DNA of 49,107 nucleotides from JBDTVS01 sp040007095. GTDB lineage: Bacteria; Acidobacteriota; Vicinamibacteria; Vicinamibacterales; CAVVIG01. Position 1 is the first letter of the stretch. Every line of letters starts with the position of its first letter. The position numbers and the translations under genes were made by a program. Positions 8,177 to 16,713 of this stretch are shown in pieces. The stretch lies in NCBI GenBank assembly GCA_040007095.1, contig JBDTVS010000200.1, forward strand, positions 1 through 49,107, given 5' to 3'. The notes under the pieces were generated by a model, which saw only the letters and a list, made by a program, of their open reading frames with translations, had not been told where the DNA came from and searched no databases.

Positions 8177-8878
8177 TCACCGTACCAGATCCACCGGCGG
8201 CGGCACGAAGGGGACCCGTGGCTCGCGGGTCGGCGCGGACCACGGCCGCACGACCTCCGGCGCCTGGCGAGCGCCGTCCGCGTATGTCGGCAGCTCGCCG
8301 GGACGCGAGCGCTCGCCGCGCAGGAATCGATCGATCATGGCGTAGCCGTATTCGGTCGCGGCCGACTCGGGGTGGAACTGCACCCCGACGACCGGGTGGA
8401 GGCGGTGCTCCACCGCCATGATTTCCCCATCGTCGCCCGAGGTGGCGAGCACACGAAGCGACTCGGGTAACGACGTTCGCTCGATCACGAGCGAGTGGTA
8501 ACGCGCCGCCCAGATCGGCGCCGGCAATCCCGTGAAGACACTCGATCCATCGTGGAGGATGGCCGACGTCCGCCCGTGCACCGGACGGGTGGCGCGCACG
8601 ATCCGGCCGCCGTAGGCCGCACCGATCGACTGGTGGCCGAGGCATACGCCAAGGATCGGCGTCGTCGACCCCAGGCGCCGCACCAGATCGATCGAGATGC
8701 CCGCCTCGGCCGGCGTGCACGGTCCGGGCGACAGGATGATGTGACTGGGTGCGAGCGCCACGACGTCCTCGATCGTGAGCGCGTCGTTGCGCCGCACGAT
8801 CGCTTCCCCGCCGAGCTCGCGGACGTACCGCGCCAGGTTGAGGACGAACGAGTCGTAGTTGTCGATCAGGAGGATCAT
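8177..8878 (-). CDS. pabA: Aminodeoxychorismate synthase glutamine amidotransferase subunit
   Basis: This 233-residue class I glutamine amidotransferase starts MILLIDNYDSFVLNLARYVR. The catalytic triad is visible: C79 in GVCLGHQ, and H169 and E171 in QFHPES. It supplies ammonia to PabB for 4-amino-4-deoxychorismate. Sequence alone barely separates PabA from TrpG. The ATGA overlap with pabB and the location inside an H4MPT operon favour PabA, although such subunits can serve both pathways. About 40 residues after the core domain are Pro/Arg-rich, longer than the usual 190-200 residues of the family. No pabC lyase gene is seen. Confidence 0.9.
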   Translation of the reverse strand: MILLIDNYDSFVLNLARYVRELGGEAIVRRNDALTIEDVVALAPSHIILSPGPCTPAEAGISIDLVRRLGSTTPILGVCLGHQSIGAAYGGRIVRATRPVHGRTSAILHDGSSVFTGLPAPIWAARYHSLVIERTSLPESLRVLATSGDDGEIMAVEHRLHPVVGVQFHPESAATEYGYAMIDRFLRGERSRPGELPTYADGARQAPEVVRPWSAPTREPRVPFVPPPVDLVR

Positions 8879-10425
8879 GCCGATGTCGCAAGCGCCTCGA
8901 TCATACCGAGCGCCTTGTCGAGGGTCTCGCGGTACTCCTGCTCCGGGTCCGAATCGGCCACGATTCCCCCGCCGGCACTGAAATACACGCGATCGCCCAC
9001 AGCAACCGCCGTGCGAATGGCAATATTGGTGTCGAGCGCGCCGGTGACGCTCCAGTAGCCGATGGCTCCACAGTACACGCCTCGCTGAGAAGGTTCGAGC
9101 TCGGCGATGACTTCCATGGCGCGGATCTTCGGCGCACCGGTGATCGAGCCGCCCGGAAAGGCGCCACGCAGCAGATCGAGCGCGCTGAAGCCGGGAGCCA
9201 GATCTCCCACGACCGTGGAGACGAGATGGTGCACGGTCGCGTAATGCTCCAGGGCGAAGAGCTCCGACACGCGAACCGTACCCGGTTGGCAGACGCGCGA
9301 CAGGTCGTTCCGCATCAGGTCCACGATCATCAGGTTCTCGGCGCGATCCTTGGCGCTCTCGACCAGCGCCTGGCCAAGCGCGGCGTCGTGCTCCGGCCCC
9401 AGACCGCGCGGCCGCGTGCCCTTGATCGGGCGGGTCTCGACGTGCCCAGCGACATCGACGCGAAGAAAACGCTCTGGCGAGGCGCTGAGCACCACGGCCT
9501 CCGGGAAGTCGAGGTAAGCGGCGAAGGGCGCCGCGTTTCTCGCGCGCAGTCGCCGGTAGAATGCCCAGGGTAATTCGGCAAGCGGGGCTTCGAAGCGCTG
9601 CGACACATTCGCCTGAAAGATGTCGCCCGCCAGGATGTACTCGCGGACGCGTGCCACCGCGTCAAGGTAGCCGTGATGGGTGAACGACGAGCGTAGTGCG
9701 AGCCGTTCGCTCCACGAGCCTCGATCTACTGGATACGACGGCGCGGGCGCAGAGCGCGCCGGGGACGCCGTCTCCGGGGAGCCAAGCCCCTCCGCCGATC
9801 GATCGGGAGTCGCGTGCGGAGCGTGTCCTGACTCTTCTCGACTGTTGGGCGTGGGCCAACGACCTTCCCCTGTCAGCTGCAGACGTTGTCGCATCGTAGT
9901 GGCGCGTTGGGCCGCCCGCCGCGCACGATCGGCCGCCGCCGTCTCGGGCAGACCGGTTGAAATCATCCACGCGCGTGACAGCTGGTGATCCCACGCCAGC
10001 ACGCAGTCGTACAACCCGAGCACTACGTCGGGCAGCGCCAGGTCGTCGTAACGCGGCGCCGGCAGGCGCTCGAGCACGCGGCCCCAGTCGTAGGCGAGAT
10101 AGCCGGCTGCACCGCCCTGAAACGGCGGCAGCCCCGGTAACGGATCCCAGACCTGCGACCCGAGCAGCGCACGAACAACTTCGAGCGGATCCCCTGCGAC
10201 CTCGGCTTCCGTACCGGCGAGGCAATCGAGCACTTCTGTACGACGCCCCTTGCTGCGAACGACCGCGAAGGGATCGGCGGTCAGGAACGAATATCGCCCC
10301 AGGGTCCCTCTTGCCGCACTGTCCAGAAAGAGACGATACGGCAGACCCTCCAACCGCTCGAAGCAATCCGCCGGGTCGAGCGAGACGAGCTCCTCGACGA
10401 GCGGCCGCCTGCGATCGTCGGTCAC
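8875..10425 (-). CDS. pabB: Aminodeoxychorismate synthase component I
   Basis: This is a 516-residue chorismate-utilising enzyme. The motif PIKGTRPRG (K335) marks PabB rather than anthranilate synthase TrpE, which has alanine at that position. Also seen are ILAGDIFQANVSQRFE (near 265), ENLMIVDLMRNDLSRVCQPG, AFPGGSITGAPK and the C-terminal SAGGGIVADSDPEQEYRET. Residues about 190-236, between the N-terminal and chorismate domains, are Pro/Ser/Ala-rich and look like an insertion. Translation starts at GTG 10425, overlapping the previous stop (GTGA), and ends in an ATGA overlap with pabA. The role here is dedicated 4-aminobenzoate supply for beta-RFAP. Confidence 0.93.
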   Translation of the reverse strand: MTDDRRRPLVEELVSLDPADCFERLEGLPYRLFLDSAARGTLGRYSFLTADPFAVVRSKGRRTEVLDCLAGTEAEVAGDPLEVVRALLGSQVWDPLPGLPPFQGGAAGYLAYDWGRVLERLPAPRYDDLALPDVVLGLYDCVLAWDHQLSRAWMISTGLPETAAADRARRAAQRATTMRQRLQLTGEGRWPTPNSREESGHAPHATPDRSAEGLGSPETASPARSAPAPSYPVDRGSWSERLALRSSFTHHGYLDAVARVREYILAGDIFQANVSQRFEAPLAELPWAFYRRLRARNAAPFAAYLDFPEAVVLSASPERFLRVDVAGHVETRPIKGTRPRGLGPEHDAALGQALVESAKDRAENLMIVDLMRNDLSRVCQPGTVRVSELFALEHYATVHHLVSTVVGDLAPGFSALDLLRGAFPGGSITGAPKIRAMEVIAELEPSQRGVYCGAIGYWSVTGALDTNIAIRTAVAVGDRVYFSAGGGIVADSDPEQEYRETLDKALGMIEALATSA

Positions 10426-11972
10426 TCGGAACCGCCGGGCAGACCGCCGGGCAGGCCGCCGGGCGACTCACCCCGTGCACGCCGTGAAGGCTGCGTCAAC
10501 CTGACCTGTTTGGCCGGTGCCTCGTCGGGCGGCGTGAGATAGCCCCACGACAACGGGGCGTCCTGCCGATAGGTCTTGCCAAGGGTGACGGCCAAACCGG
10601 CTCGCGCCAGTTCTTTGCCCAGATAGAACGCGTGAGTCGCCTCGTCCACGCGCAGCTGCGCGAAGATCTCGGAGATGTCCGTGCCGCGAACAAACCGTTC
10701 GTTGTTCAACACGGTGACCGCTTCCGCGTCGGCAAAGATGCGGAAGTTCGGATCGGTGATTCTGGCCTGCAGCCTTCGAAGTTCGTCTTCGCTGAACGCC
10801 AGGACAGCCGGATCCTTGATCGTGACGAGCCGGTCGTCGACGCCTTTGGGGACGGTGCGGCCCATGACGGCGTGGTGCATGAGACGGCGCGCAACGTCCA
10901 CCTCCCGGACCGCGCCACGGGCCCAGGGAATGACCTCGGTGGTGAGCACCGCGCGGACACCCAGTTCCTGGCACACCGCCATCAGGAGCGCATTCACGCC
11001 GGTCGAATCGGCCGCGGTCAGCTCGGTCAGGTTGCCGATACCCATCAGCATCTCCGCGGCAGGGTATCGCCGGCGCACCTCCGCGTAGCGTTCGAGCGAC
11101 GCCATGAACCCGAAGCCAATCGGCTCGAGAATCGGGTCGATCAGATAGCCAACCCCCCAGCGCTCGAGCTGCGCGAGGCTCGGCTCCAGCGTCTCGAGCG
11201 CACCGCCGAGATCTGGCACGACGACGACGCGAGCGCTGCCGCCGGCCAGATGCCGCGCGGCGTCGATGTTCGACCCGTTGACGCTCAAAACGAGCTCGGC
11301 TCCGGCGGACACGGCGTCGCGAATCTCGTCCGGGTCGAAGGTATCGACGCTGACGCGCAGGCCATCGGCGACGAGTTCGCGCACGGTGTCGCCGAGCGCC
11401 GGGAACGGCAGCCCGGGCGTGCAACCAAGGTCGATCACATCGGCGCCGGAGGCACGAAAATACGCTGCGGCCTTCCGCACCGCTTCGCGCGTCATCCGGG
11501 GCGCGTTGTTGATCTCGGCAATGATCTCGACGTCCCACGCGCCGTAGGCGCGCGCGGCGATGGCGCGGCCGAAGTGGCTCGGGATCTCGCGCAGGTCCTT
11601 TGGTCCGCGCTCGACCCGCACGCCGACCTTGTCGGCGATCAGCTGCGGATCGCCTTCGCACAAGCCTGGGATCAGCACCAGATCGGTACCTTCCGGCACC
11701 TCGAGTACGCGCGCGATCCAGGCGGTCGTCATCAGCGCCGCGACGGTGATCCCGAGCACTGAAAGGTCGTACGCGAAAGGCGGCGCCATATCGCTGAGCA
11801 CGCGCCGCAGCGACGGCTCGGCGAGCTTTCCGGTGACGAACAGCACCCGTCTGTCAGCCTCCCGGCTACGCTCCTCCGCACTACGCTCTTCCGCACGACG
11901 CTCCTCCGCGGGCTCCCCGGCGGAGCCGACGCCGCGCGCCGAAGAGATCATCGGCGCGCGGCGGTCGGACAT
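10422..11972 (-). CDS. DUF6513 / dihydropteroate-synthase-like protein of H4MPT synthesis
   Basis: This 516-residue protein has an N-terminal DUF6513 domain (RRVLFVTGKLAEPSLRRVLS, from about residue 41) and a central TIM barrel related to dihydropteroate synthase (EIIAEINNAPRMT, VIDLGCTPGLPFPALGDTV, GLRVSVDTFDPDEI). It belongs to the archaeal dihydropteroate-synthase-related group. The likely role is joining the activated pterin to the beta-RFAP-derived arm; this is inferred, not proven. Both ends carry DNA repeats: three 15-base units near 11869-11915 give an N-terminal AEER-type repeat, and 12-base units near 10431-10466 give GGLP repeats. The start overlaps the preceding stop (TGATG); the stop overlaps the pabB GTG. 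Confidence 0.85.
   Translation of the reverse strand: MSDRRAPMISSARGVGSAGEPAEERRAEERSAEERSREADRRVLFVTGKLAEPSLRRVLSDMAPPFAYDLSVLGITVAALMTTAWIARVLEVPEGTDLVLIPGLCEGDPQLIADKVGVRVERGPKDLREIPSHFGRAIAARAYGAWDVEIIAEINNAPRMTREAVRKAAAYFRASGADVIDLGCTPGLPFPALGDTVRELVADGLRVSVDTFDPDEIRDAVSAGAELVLSVNGSNIDAARHLAGGSARVVVVPDLGGALETLEPSLAQLERWGVGYLIDPILEPIGFGFMASLERYAEVRRRYPAAEMLMGIGNLTELTAADSTGVNALLMAVCQELGVRAVLTTEVIPWARGAVREVDVARRLMHHAVMGRTVPKGVDDRLVTIKDPAVLAFSEDELRRLQARITDPNFRIFADAEAVTVLNNERFVRGTDISEIFAQLRVDEATHAFYLGKELARAGLAVTLGKTYRQDAPLSWGYLTPPDEAPAKQVRLTQPSRRARGESPGGLPGGLPGGSE
10431..10466. repeat. 12-bp tandem repeat at the DUF6513 3' end
   Basis: About three units of the type CCGCCGGGCAGA lie in frame and encode the C-terminal GGLP repeats of the DUF6513 protein, 6 bases upstream of the pabB GTG start. 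It has the same unit length as the repeat at 16738-16857 but a different sequence. Confidence 0.6.
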
Positions 11973-12334
11973 CAGCGCGGGTCGCCGCTGCGGACGAACT
12001 TGTTCGGCGTGCCGGTGAGGGCGCCACCTTCGGCCGGGCGCCAGAGCGCAACTTCCTCGATACGGCGGGCCACCGCAAAATCCTTGTCGGTAATCCCGCC
12101 GGCGCTGTGCGTCGACAGCTTGACCACGACGCGGCCCCAGGTTACCGACAGATCGGGATGGTGATAGGCGGCCTCAGCGATGTAGCCGATGGCGTTGACG
12201 AGCATCAGCGTGGTCGGCCAGCCGTCGGTCTTGTAGACGCGCCGAATCCACCCGTCTTCGGAGTACCAACCGGGCAACTCCTTCAGTCGCTCTGCGATCT
12301 GCGCGTCGTCGTACGTCGGTTCCTTGTCTGACAT
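11972..12334 (-). CDS. Pterin-4a-carbinolamine dehydratase (PCD/DCoH family)
   Basis: This 120-residue protein carries the PCD signature AYHHPDLSVTWGRVVVKLST (residues 56-75) followed by GGITDKDFAVARRIE. Family enzymes dehydrate 4a-hydroxy-tetrahydropterins. No aromatic amino acid hydroxylase lies nearby. Its place between the SDR and the dihydropteroate-synthase-like gene suggests a step in, or protection of, reduced methanopterin-type pterins. The stop overlaps the next start by one base (TGATG), so it is firmly in this operon. The protein is about 20 residues longer than minimal PCD because of a C-terminal tail. Confidence 0.9.
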   Translation of the reverse strand: MSDKEPTYDDAQIAERLKELPGWYSEDGWIRRVYKTDGWPTTLMLVNAIGYIAEAAYHHPDLSVTWGRVVVKLSTHSAGGITDKDFAVARRIEEVALWRPAEGGALTGTPNKFVRSGDPR

Positions 12335-12375
12335 CGCACGCCCCCCAACAACTAATCTACATTAGGCGCCGGTCG

Positions 12376-13152
12376 TCACATCACGACGCCGCCACCGACG
12401 AGGATTATCTGGCCGGTGAGAAACGCGGCGGCCGGCGAGGCCAGAAACACGGCGGCGCCAGCGACGTCCGCAGGCATTCCCCACCGCTTCAGCGGCGTGG
12501 ATTCCACTACGTCGCGACGCAGACGTTCGTCGGCGCCCGCGCCAAACGACGTCTCGATCCAGCCCGGCGCGAGCACGTTCACGCGCACACGCGGCGCCAC
12601 CGAGCGCGCGAGCGACTTGCTGAACGCGAGCACCCCGCCTTTGACGGCGGAGTACAGTTGCGGGTTTTCCCCCGCCATGCCGGTGAGGACGTGATCCCAG
12701 CTCATGTTGATGATGACGCCGCCCTCGTCCTGCGCGCCCAGAATTTCCGCCGCCTCCCACGAGGCCAGCATCGTGCCGCGAAGGTCCACCGCGAGCAACC
12801 GGTCGAGCTTCTGGAGCGTGGAGAGTGCGGCGCCCGATCCAGTCAGAATATCGGCGCCCGCGTTGTTGATCCAGACATCGAGTCGTCCAAGAGCCGCGCG
12901 GGCCGCGGGACCGACGGCATGTATGGACGCTTCGAGGGCAAGGTCGAGCGGCACCACGGCTGCGCGACGTCCCATGTCGATGATTTCGCGCTCGACGTCT
13001 CGCGCGCCCGATTGATTGGTCCGAAACGTGAGGGCAACGTCAGCACCGGCGGCCGCGCAGGCTCGTGCGATCGCCCGGCCGATCCCACTGGAAGCGCCTG
13101 TGACGAGCACGGCCCGACCCGTCAGCGGCGCACCAACGTTCAGCGTGGTCAT
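12376..13152 (-). CDS. Short-chain dehydrogenase/reductase, candidate pteridine reductase
   Basis: This is a 258-residue classical SDR: nucleotide-binding TGASSGIG (18-25), NNAGA (96-100), and catalytic S151, Y167 and K171 (YSAVK), with a GGGVVM C-terminus. By sequence it resembles general FabG-like SDRs. It is the first gene of the operon that makes the H4MPT core, 41 bases before the PCD gene. Because FolM and PTR1 pteridine reductases are SDRs and no DmrA-type gene is visible, it may reduce a dihydropterin. That is inference. The start at 13152 is preferred; 13188 is also possible. Confidence 0.85.
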   Translation of the reverse strand: MTTLNVGAPLTGRAVLVTGASSGIGRAIARACAAAGADVALTFRTNQSGARDVEREIIDMGRRAAVVPLDLALEASIHAVGPAARAALGRLDVWINNAGADILTGSGAALSTLQKLDRLLAVDLRGTMLASWEAAEILGAQDEGGVIINMSWDHVLTGMAGENPQLYSAVKGGVLAFSKSLARSVAPRVRVNVLAPGWIETSFGAGADERLRRDVVESTPLKRWGMPADVAGAAVFLASPAAAFLTGQIILVGGGVVM

Positions 13153-13309
13153 CGGGTCATCGGATCCTTGAGATGGCCACGCGGTCATCTTGTTTCGTCC
13201 GCTATTCGTCCACTATTCCAGGCATTCGGCTGGTTCGAATCAGTCGACGTGAGCCGATCAATGAGCCGGATGACCAGATGGCCGGACGGGCCAGATCGTC
13301 ACACGAAGA

Positions 13310-13720
13310 TCAGCTTACGACGAACTTGTACACGTAGGGCGAAGCGGCGGTACCCGCAACGATGACATCCTGGTCATGGAGCTCGACGCGCCCGCCGGTC
13401 CGGTCTCCGCCTATCGTCCTTCCGGACACGATCGTGCCGCAGACGCTGTGGCGATCGACCACATAGAACAGTCCGTGCTCGGCATCGATCAGAAAGTGCT
13501 CGCGCGAAATGTGGTGGGCCGCCGAGAGTGGATCCTCGAAGAGGTACACGTCGTTGACCTGGCCGACAGTTCCTCGCCGCCGCTCGGCGTCCGACGCGAT
13601 TCTGCCACTCGGCGATCGGGACTCGCGCCCGACCCTGAATGGGAGACGATCGATGGTGTAGGACTCGCCGTCGATGGCGCGTCGCGCCTCGTCGCCCACA
13701 GCGATCAACCGGGGTGGCAT
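13310..13720 (-). CDS. FHA-domain protein
   Basis: This 136-residue protein is almost entirely a forkhead-associated domain: FRVGRESRSPSG (Gly-Arg), then HISREHFLI (Ser-x-x-His) and a final beta strand with VCGTIVSG, where the usual Asn of the loop is changed. FHA domains bind phosphothreonine. No kinase or secretion gene is next to it. The ATG at 13720 is chosen because earlier in-frame codons overlap the divergent mfnB leader and encode no family sequence. It is separated from the SDR by 157 bases and divergent from mfnB. The role is unknown. Confidence 0.75.
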   Translation of the reverse strand: MPPRLIAVGDEARRAIDGESYTIDRLPFRVGRESRSPSGRIASDAERRRGTVGQVNDVYLFEDPLSAAHHISREHFLIDAEHGLFYVVDRHSVCGTIVSGRTIGGDRTGGRVELHDQDVIVAGTAASPYVYKFVVS

Positions 13721-13886
13721 TCGCGCGACGATTGTAACATCGACGTCATGGAAGATCGGAGAGCCTTCAGGCCTCGAACTCCGCGCTATGATGAGCTTGA
13801 TTTGCGGGGTGTTCCGTGATCGTTTTCGCGCCGACGTACGCGCGGTGCGCGCGAACTTTTCTGAGTGTGGAGACGGGAGATCAGCG

Positions 13887-14639
13887 ATGCGACTGCTCGT
13901 GAGCGTGGCGAGCGCCGCGGAGGCGGAGGCCGCAATCACGGGCGGCGCCGATGTGATCGATGCCAAGGATCCGCACGCCGGAGCGCTCGGTCCGGTGTCG
14001 GTGGCTATGCTGGGCGAGATTCACGCGGCCGTCGGTGGGGAGCGACCCGTCTCCGCGGCGCTGGGCGACGCGGCGGACGAGGCGGAGATCGAGCGCGATG
14101 CGTACGCATTCATCGCAGCCGGCGCGCTGTTCGTGAAGGTCGGCTTCGGCAGCATCACGTGTCTCGATCGTGTCGCAGCACTCACGGCGGCGGCGGTCCG
14201 CGGCGCCAAGGCCGGAAGCGGCGGCGCCGCGCTGGATCATCCCCCACTCTTTGCATCGAGGCCGGGCAGCGGCAACGGGGGCGTGATCGCGGTCGGGTAT
14301 GCCGACATGGCGTCGTTCGCGGATTCCGCATCAATGGCGCTCATCCAGATGGCGGCACGCGCCGGAGCGGTCGGTGTGCTGCTCGACACCGCCGACAAAT
14401 GCGGGTCGGGCTTACGCGGGCTCATGACGGCTGACGCGCTCGCCGCGTGGGTCGCCGAGGCGCACGATGCCCGGCTGGTTGTCGCGCTCGCCGGGAAGTT
14501 GACCGCCGATGATCTTGCGTTCGTGCAGGACGCGGGCGCCGACATCGCCGGCGTGCGGGGAGCCGCGTGCGACAAGGGACGCACGGGCCACGTGACGGCG
14601 GATAGGGTGCGCGCGCTCCAGGCGCGCATCAGGCGCTAG
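13887..14639 (+). CDS. mfnB: (5-formylfuran-3-yl)methyl phosphate synthase
   Basis: This 250-residue TIM-barrel protein of the former DUF556 family makes the furan ring of methanofuran-type cofactors from two triose phosphates. It starts MRLLVSVAS and has GGADVIDAKDP (D25, K27), LFVKVGF (K84) and VLLDTADK (D167, K171). These line up with the lysine/aspartate set I recall for the archaeal enzyme (K27, K85, D151, K155). The offset of 16 comes from an insertion at about residues 106-131. GGGAGA upstream of the ATG is a good ribosome-binding site. It is divergent from the FHA gene and convergent with the MfnF-MfnE fusion. Confidence 0.92.
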   Translation: MRLLVSVASAAEAEAAITGGADVIDAKDPHAGALGPVSVAMLGEIHAAVGGERPVSAALGDAADEAEIERDAYAFIAAGALFVKVGFGSITCLDRVAALTAAAVRGAKAGSGGAALDHPPLFASRPGSGNGGVIAVGYADMASFADSASMALIQMAARAGAVGVLLDTADKCGSGLRGLMTADALAAWVAEAHDARLVVALAGKLTADDLAFVQDAGADIAGVRGAACDKGRTGHVTADRVRALQARIRR

Positions 14640-14802
14640 TCGGTCCGTCGATGTCATCGGACGCCGCGCCCCCGGCGTGGTCCCCGTTCGATCGGGCAGC
14701 CGGCAGGAAAACACGAAGAACACATCACTTACCCGTCCTGACTTCGGGCTTTCGCGCTTCGTGATTGCCTTGTCAGTGCAGCGTATTCGCGATTTCTGAG
14801 CT

Positions 14803-14877
14803 GCCACCACGAAGACGCAAGACACGAAATCAACAAATCAGGAGGCATTCTTCGTGGTCTCACGGTTTCGTGGTTGC
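14803..14877. repeat. Imperfect hairpin repeat, copy C
   Basis: Arms GCCACCACGAA (14803-14813) and TTCGTGGTTGC (14867-14877) match at 10 of 11 positions. It lies between the convergent 3' ends of mfnB and the MfnF-MfnE gene. A smaller partial element with CACGAAG and CTTCGTG arms precedes it at about 14712-14764. Nothing else is recognised in 14640-14931. Confidence 0.7.
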
Positions 14878-14931
14878 ATTTTTGCCTCTAGAAATCAGTC
14901 GGACAGGCGAATGGCTCGTGTCCCGCAACCA

Positions 14932-16695
14932 TTAACCACGCAGCGCCGCATGGAGGGCATCGATGCGATCGGCCGCGACGATGACGACGGTGATGCCAGC
15001 AGGCAGCGCTCGCGAAAAGTAGCTGTCTACCAGATCACGGCCTTCAGCGCCGGCTGGTTTGATCACGACGAGACGATGCGCCCTGGTCTGGCCAGCGACC
15101 CACGCCGCGATACTGTCGCTTGTCACGTCCCACGAATGGGGCAGCGGATCGGCCTCGCGCAGCCAGAGTGAGGGCGCGAGCACCGGCACCAAACCGGCGG
15201 CCAGTGCAACGCGCATCTCTCGCGGTCCCTCGACGATCTGACCGTTCGACAACCGGCTGACGACCAGGCGCGCGTACTGGTCCATGGCCAGCACGGCCAT
15301 CCAGTGCGCGGCATCATCCGACAAGTGGTAGCGGCTATCGACGGCGCGCACCGCGTCGGCGAACGGCCCGCCGCCGGGCACCACGAGCAGCGGGCGGTGC
15401 AGCGCGGCAGCGCTAATCGCGGCGAGGACTGCGTCGAAGTGGCCGGTGTTCGCCAGCACGCCGCCGCCCAACTTCACAACGGTATCAACCACCCGCTCGC
15501 GATCGTGATGACTGATCGGCGACTGCAAGCCGGACGCTTGTCCGGGATGTCGCACACCCAGTGCAGGATCTCCAGGTTGTGCTCGAGAGTGGACCGGCGG
15601 ACCCGGTGACACGACCGCCTGTTCTACCGGCTGACCGTACGGACCTGCGGCGATCGGAAGGAGGTTACGATCAGCGGCGATGCGAAAGACCTGCTCGAGC
15701 AGGAGGGCCACGGAGGCGGCGGGAGCACATCGAGCGGCCGCCTCGCCGAGGTGCTCCGCGAGGTGGACGGTCTTGAGCCCCAGCCGGCCTGCCGCGGCGG
15801 CGCCCAGGAACGCGCCCAGTCCGGTGACGACAGCAACCTGGAGCGACGGATGACGGGCGAGCACCCGCCCCAGGTTGTCGGCGATGCGCGACACCTGCGC
15901 AGCCGCGACCGCATCGGCAATCGCCGATACATCCGCCTCGTCGATCATCTCGCGATCCGCGCACACCACCCGTGCGAGTCGCTCGCCCGCAAACTCGCGG
16001 GTCGCCGGCCGTCCATCTGGCGTCGTCACGGTGTAGTCTGCCGGCGAGAGATCGCCGCGCCACACGTGCACGTCGCCCGCGAGCGCGAAGCACTCGGCCG
16101 AGACGCCGACCATCGCCCCGCGAAGGGGCACCTGCTGGACGATGGCTTCGGCCGGTGTACGAAGGGCACCGGTGTAGACCAATTCGCCCGACGCGAGGCG
16201 CGCCGGATCCGTCCAGCCTTCGGCAAGCACGGCGCCGCCGACGATGGGAATAATGTCCGTCGTGGTCGTGCCGATGTCGATGAGCACCGCCGCAGCATGC
16301 TGGCGAGCGACGGCGTGCGCGGTGGCCGACCAGTTTGCCGCGGCGACGGCGAGCGGTTCGCGGCGCGCGTCCTCCGGCAGAAGGAGGCGTCCATCGACCG
16401 CGAAGACGCGCACCACGGCCACCGGGAACGCGGCCGCGACTGCATCGAGCACGAACGCGACGCCATCCCTTTTGGTGCGAAACATCTGCGACAGCTCAGC
16501 CGTCATGGTCAACGCATGCACAGCCCTGTCGTCGGCTCCCACCTCCACGGCCAGCGCCTGCAGCATCGGCGCGAGCGCGGCGGGGTTACGTTGCAACTCG
16601 TACGGGCGCCCGCGGACCGCCCGGACTTCGCCGCCCGACACGCGCGCCACTTTGGTATTCACGCCACCGATGTCCCAGCCGATCACGTCGTGCAT
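14932..16695 (-). CDS. MfnF-MfnE fusion: furan-tyramine condensing enzyme plus F1-P kinase
   Basis: This 587-residue protein holds two methanofuran enzymes in one reading frame. Residues 1-350 are the ASKHA-fold MfnF type: IGWDIGGVNTK at the start, IDIGTTTTDIIP (139-150) and AVVTGLGAFLG (288-298). MfnF joins the furan diphosphate to gamma-glutamyltyramine. After a Pro/Gly/His-rich linker (about 351-402), residues 403-587 are an amino-acid-kinase fold of the MfnE type: VVKLGGGVL (406-414), VVPGGGPFADAV (438-449) and WDVTSDSIAAW (522-532). MfnE phosphorylates aminomethylfuranmethyl phosphate to the diphosphate. The order is MfnF first. In the organisms I know these are separate proteins; fusion would channel the diphosphate. 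Confidence 0.88.
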   Translation of the reverse strand: MHDVIGWDIGGVNTKVARVSGGEVRAVRGRPYELQRNPAALAPMLQALAVEVGADDRAVHALTMTAELSQMFRTKRDGVAFVLDAVAAAFPVAVVRVFAVDGRLLLPEDARREPLAVAAANWSATAHAVARQHAAAVLIDIGTTTTDIIPIVGGAVLAEGWTDPARLASGELVYTGALRTPAEAIVQQVPLRGAMVGVSAECFALAGDVHVWRGDLSPADYTVTTPDGRPATREFAGERLARVVCADREMIDEADVSAIADAVAAAQVSRIADNLGRVLARHPSLQVAVVTGLGAFLGAAAAGRLGLKTVHLAEHLGEAAARCAPAASVALLLEQVFRIAADRNLLPIAAGPYGQPVEQAVVSPGPPVHSRAQPGDPALGVRHPGQASGLQSPISHHDRERVVDTVVKLGGGVLANTGHFDAVLAAISAAALHRPLLVVPGGGPFADAVRAVDSRYHLSDDAAHWMAVLAMDQYARLVVSRLSNGQIVEGPREMRVALAAGLVPVLAPSLWLREADPLPHSWDVTSDSIAAWVAGQTRAHRLVVIKPAGAEGRDLVDSYFSRALPAGITVVIVAADRIDALHAALRG

Positions 16696-16713
16696 CAGAT
16701 CTCCGCAGCGGCC

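Noticed and set aside
13225..13250. GGTTCGAATC resembling a tRNA T-loop
   Set aside because: The flanking stem does not pair and no acceptor, D or anticodon arms can be found around it.
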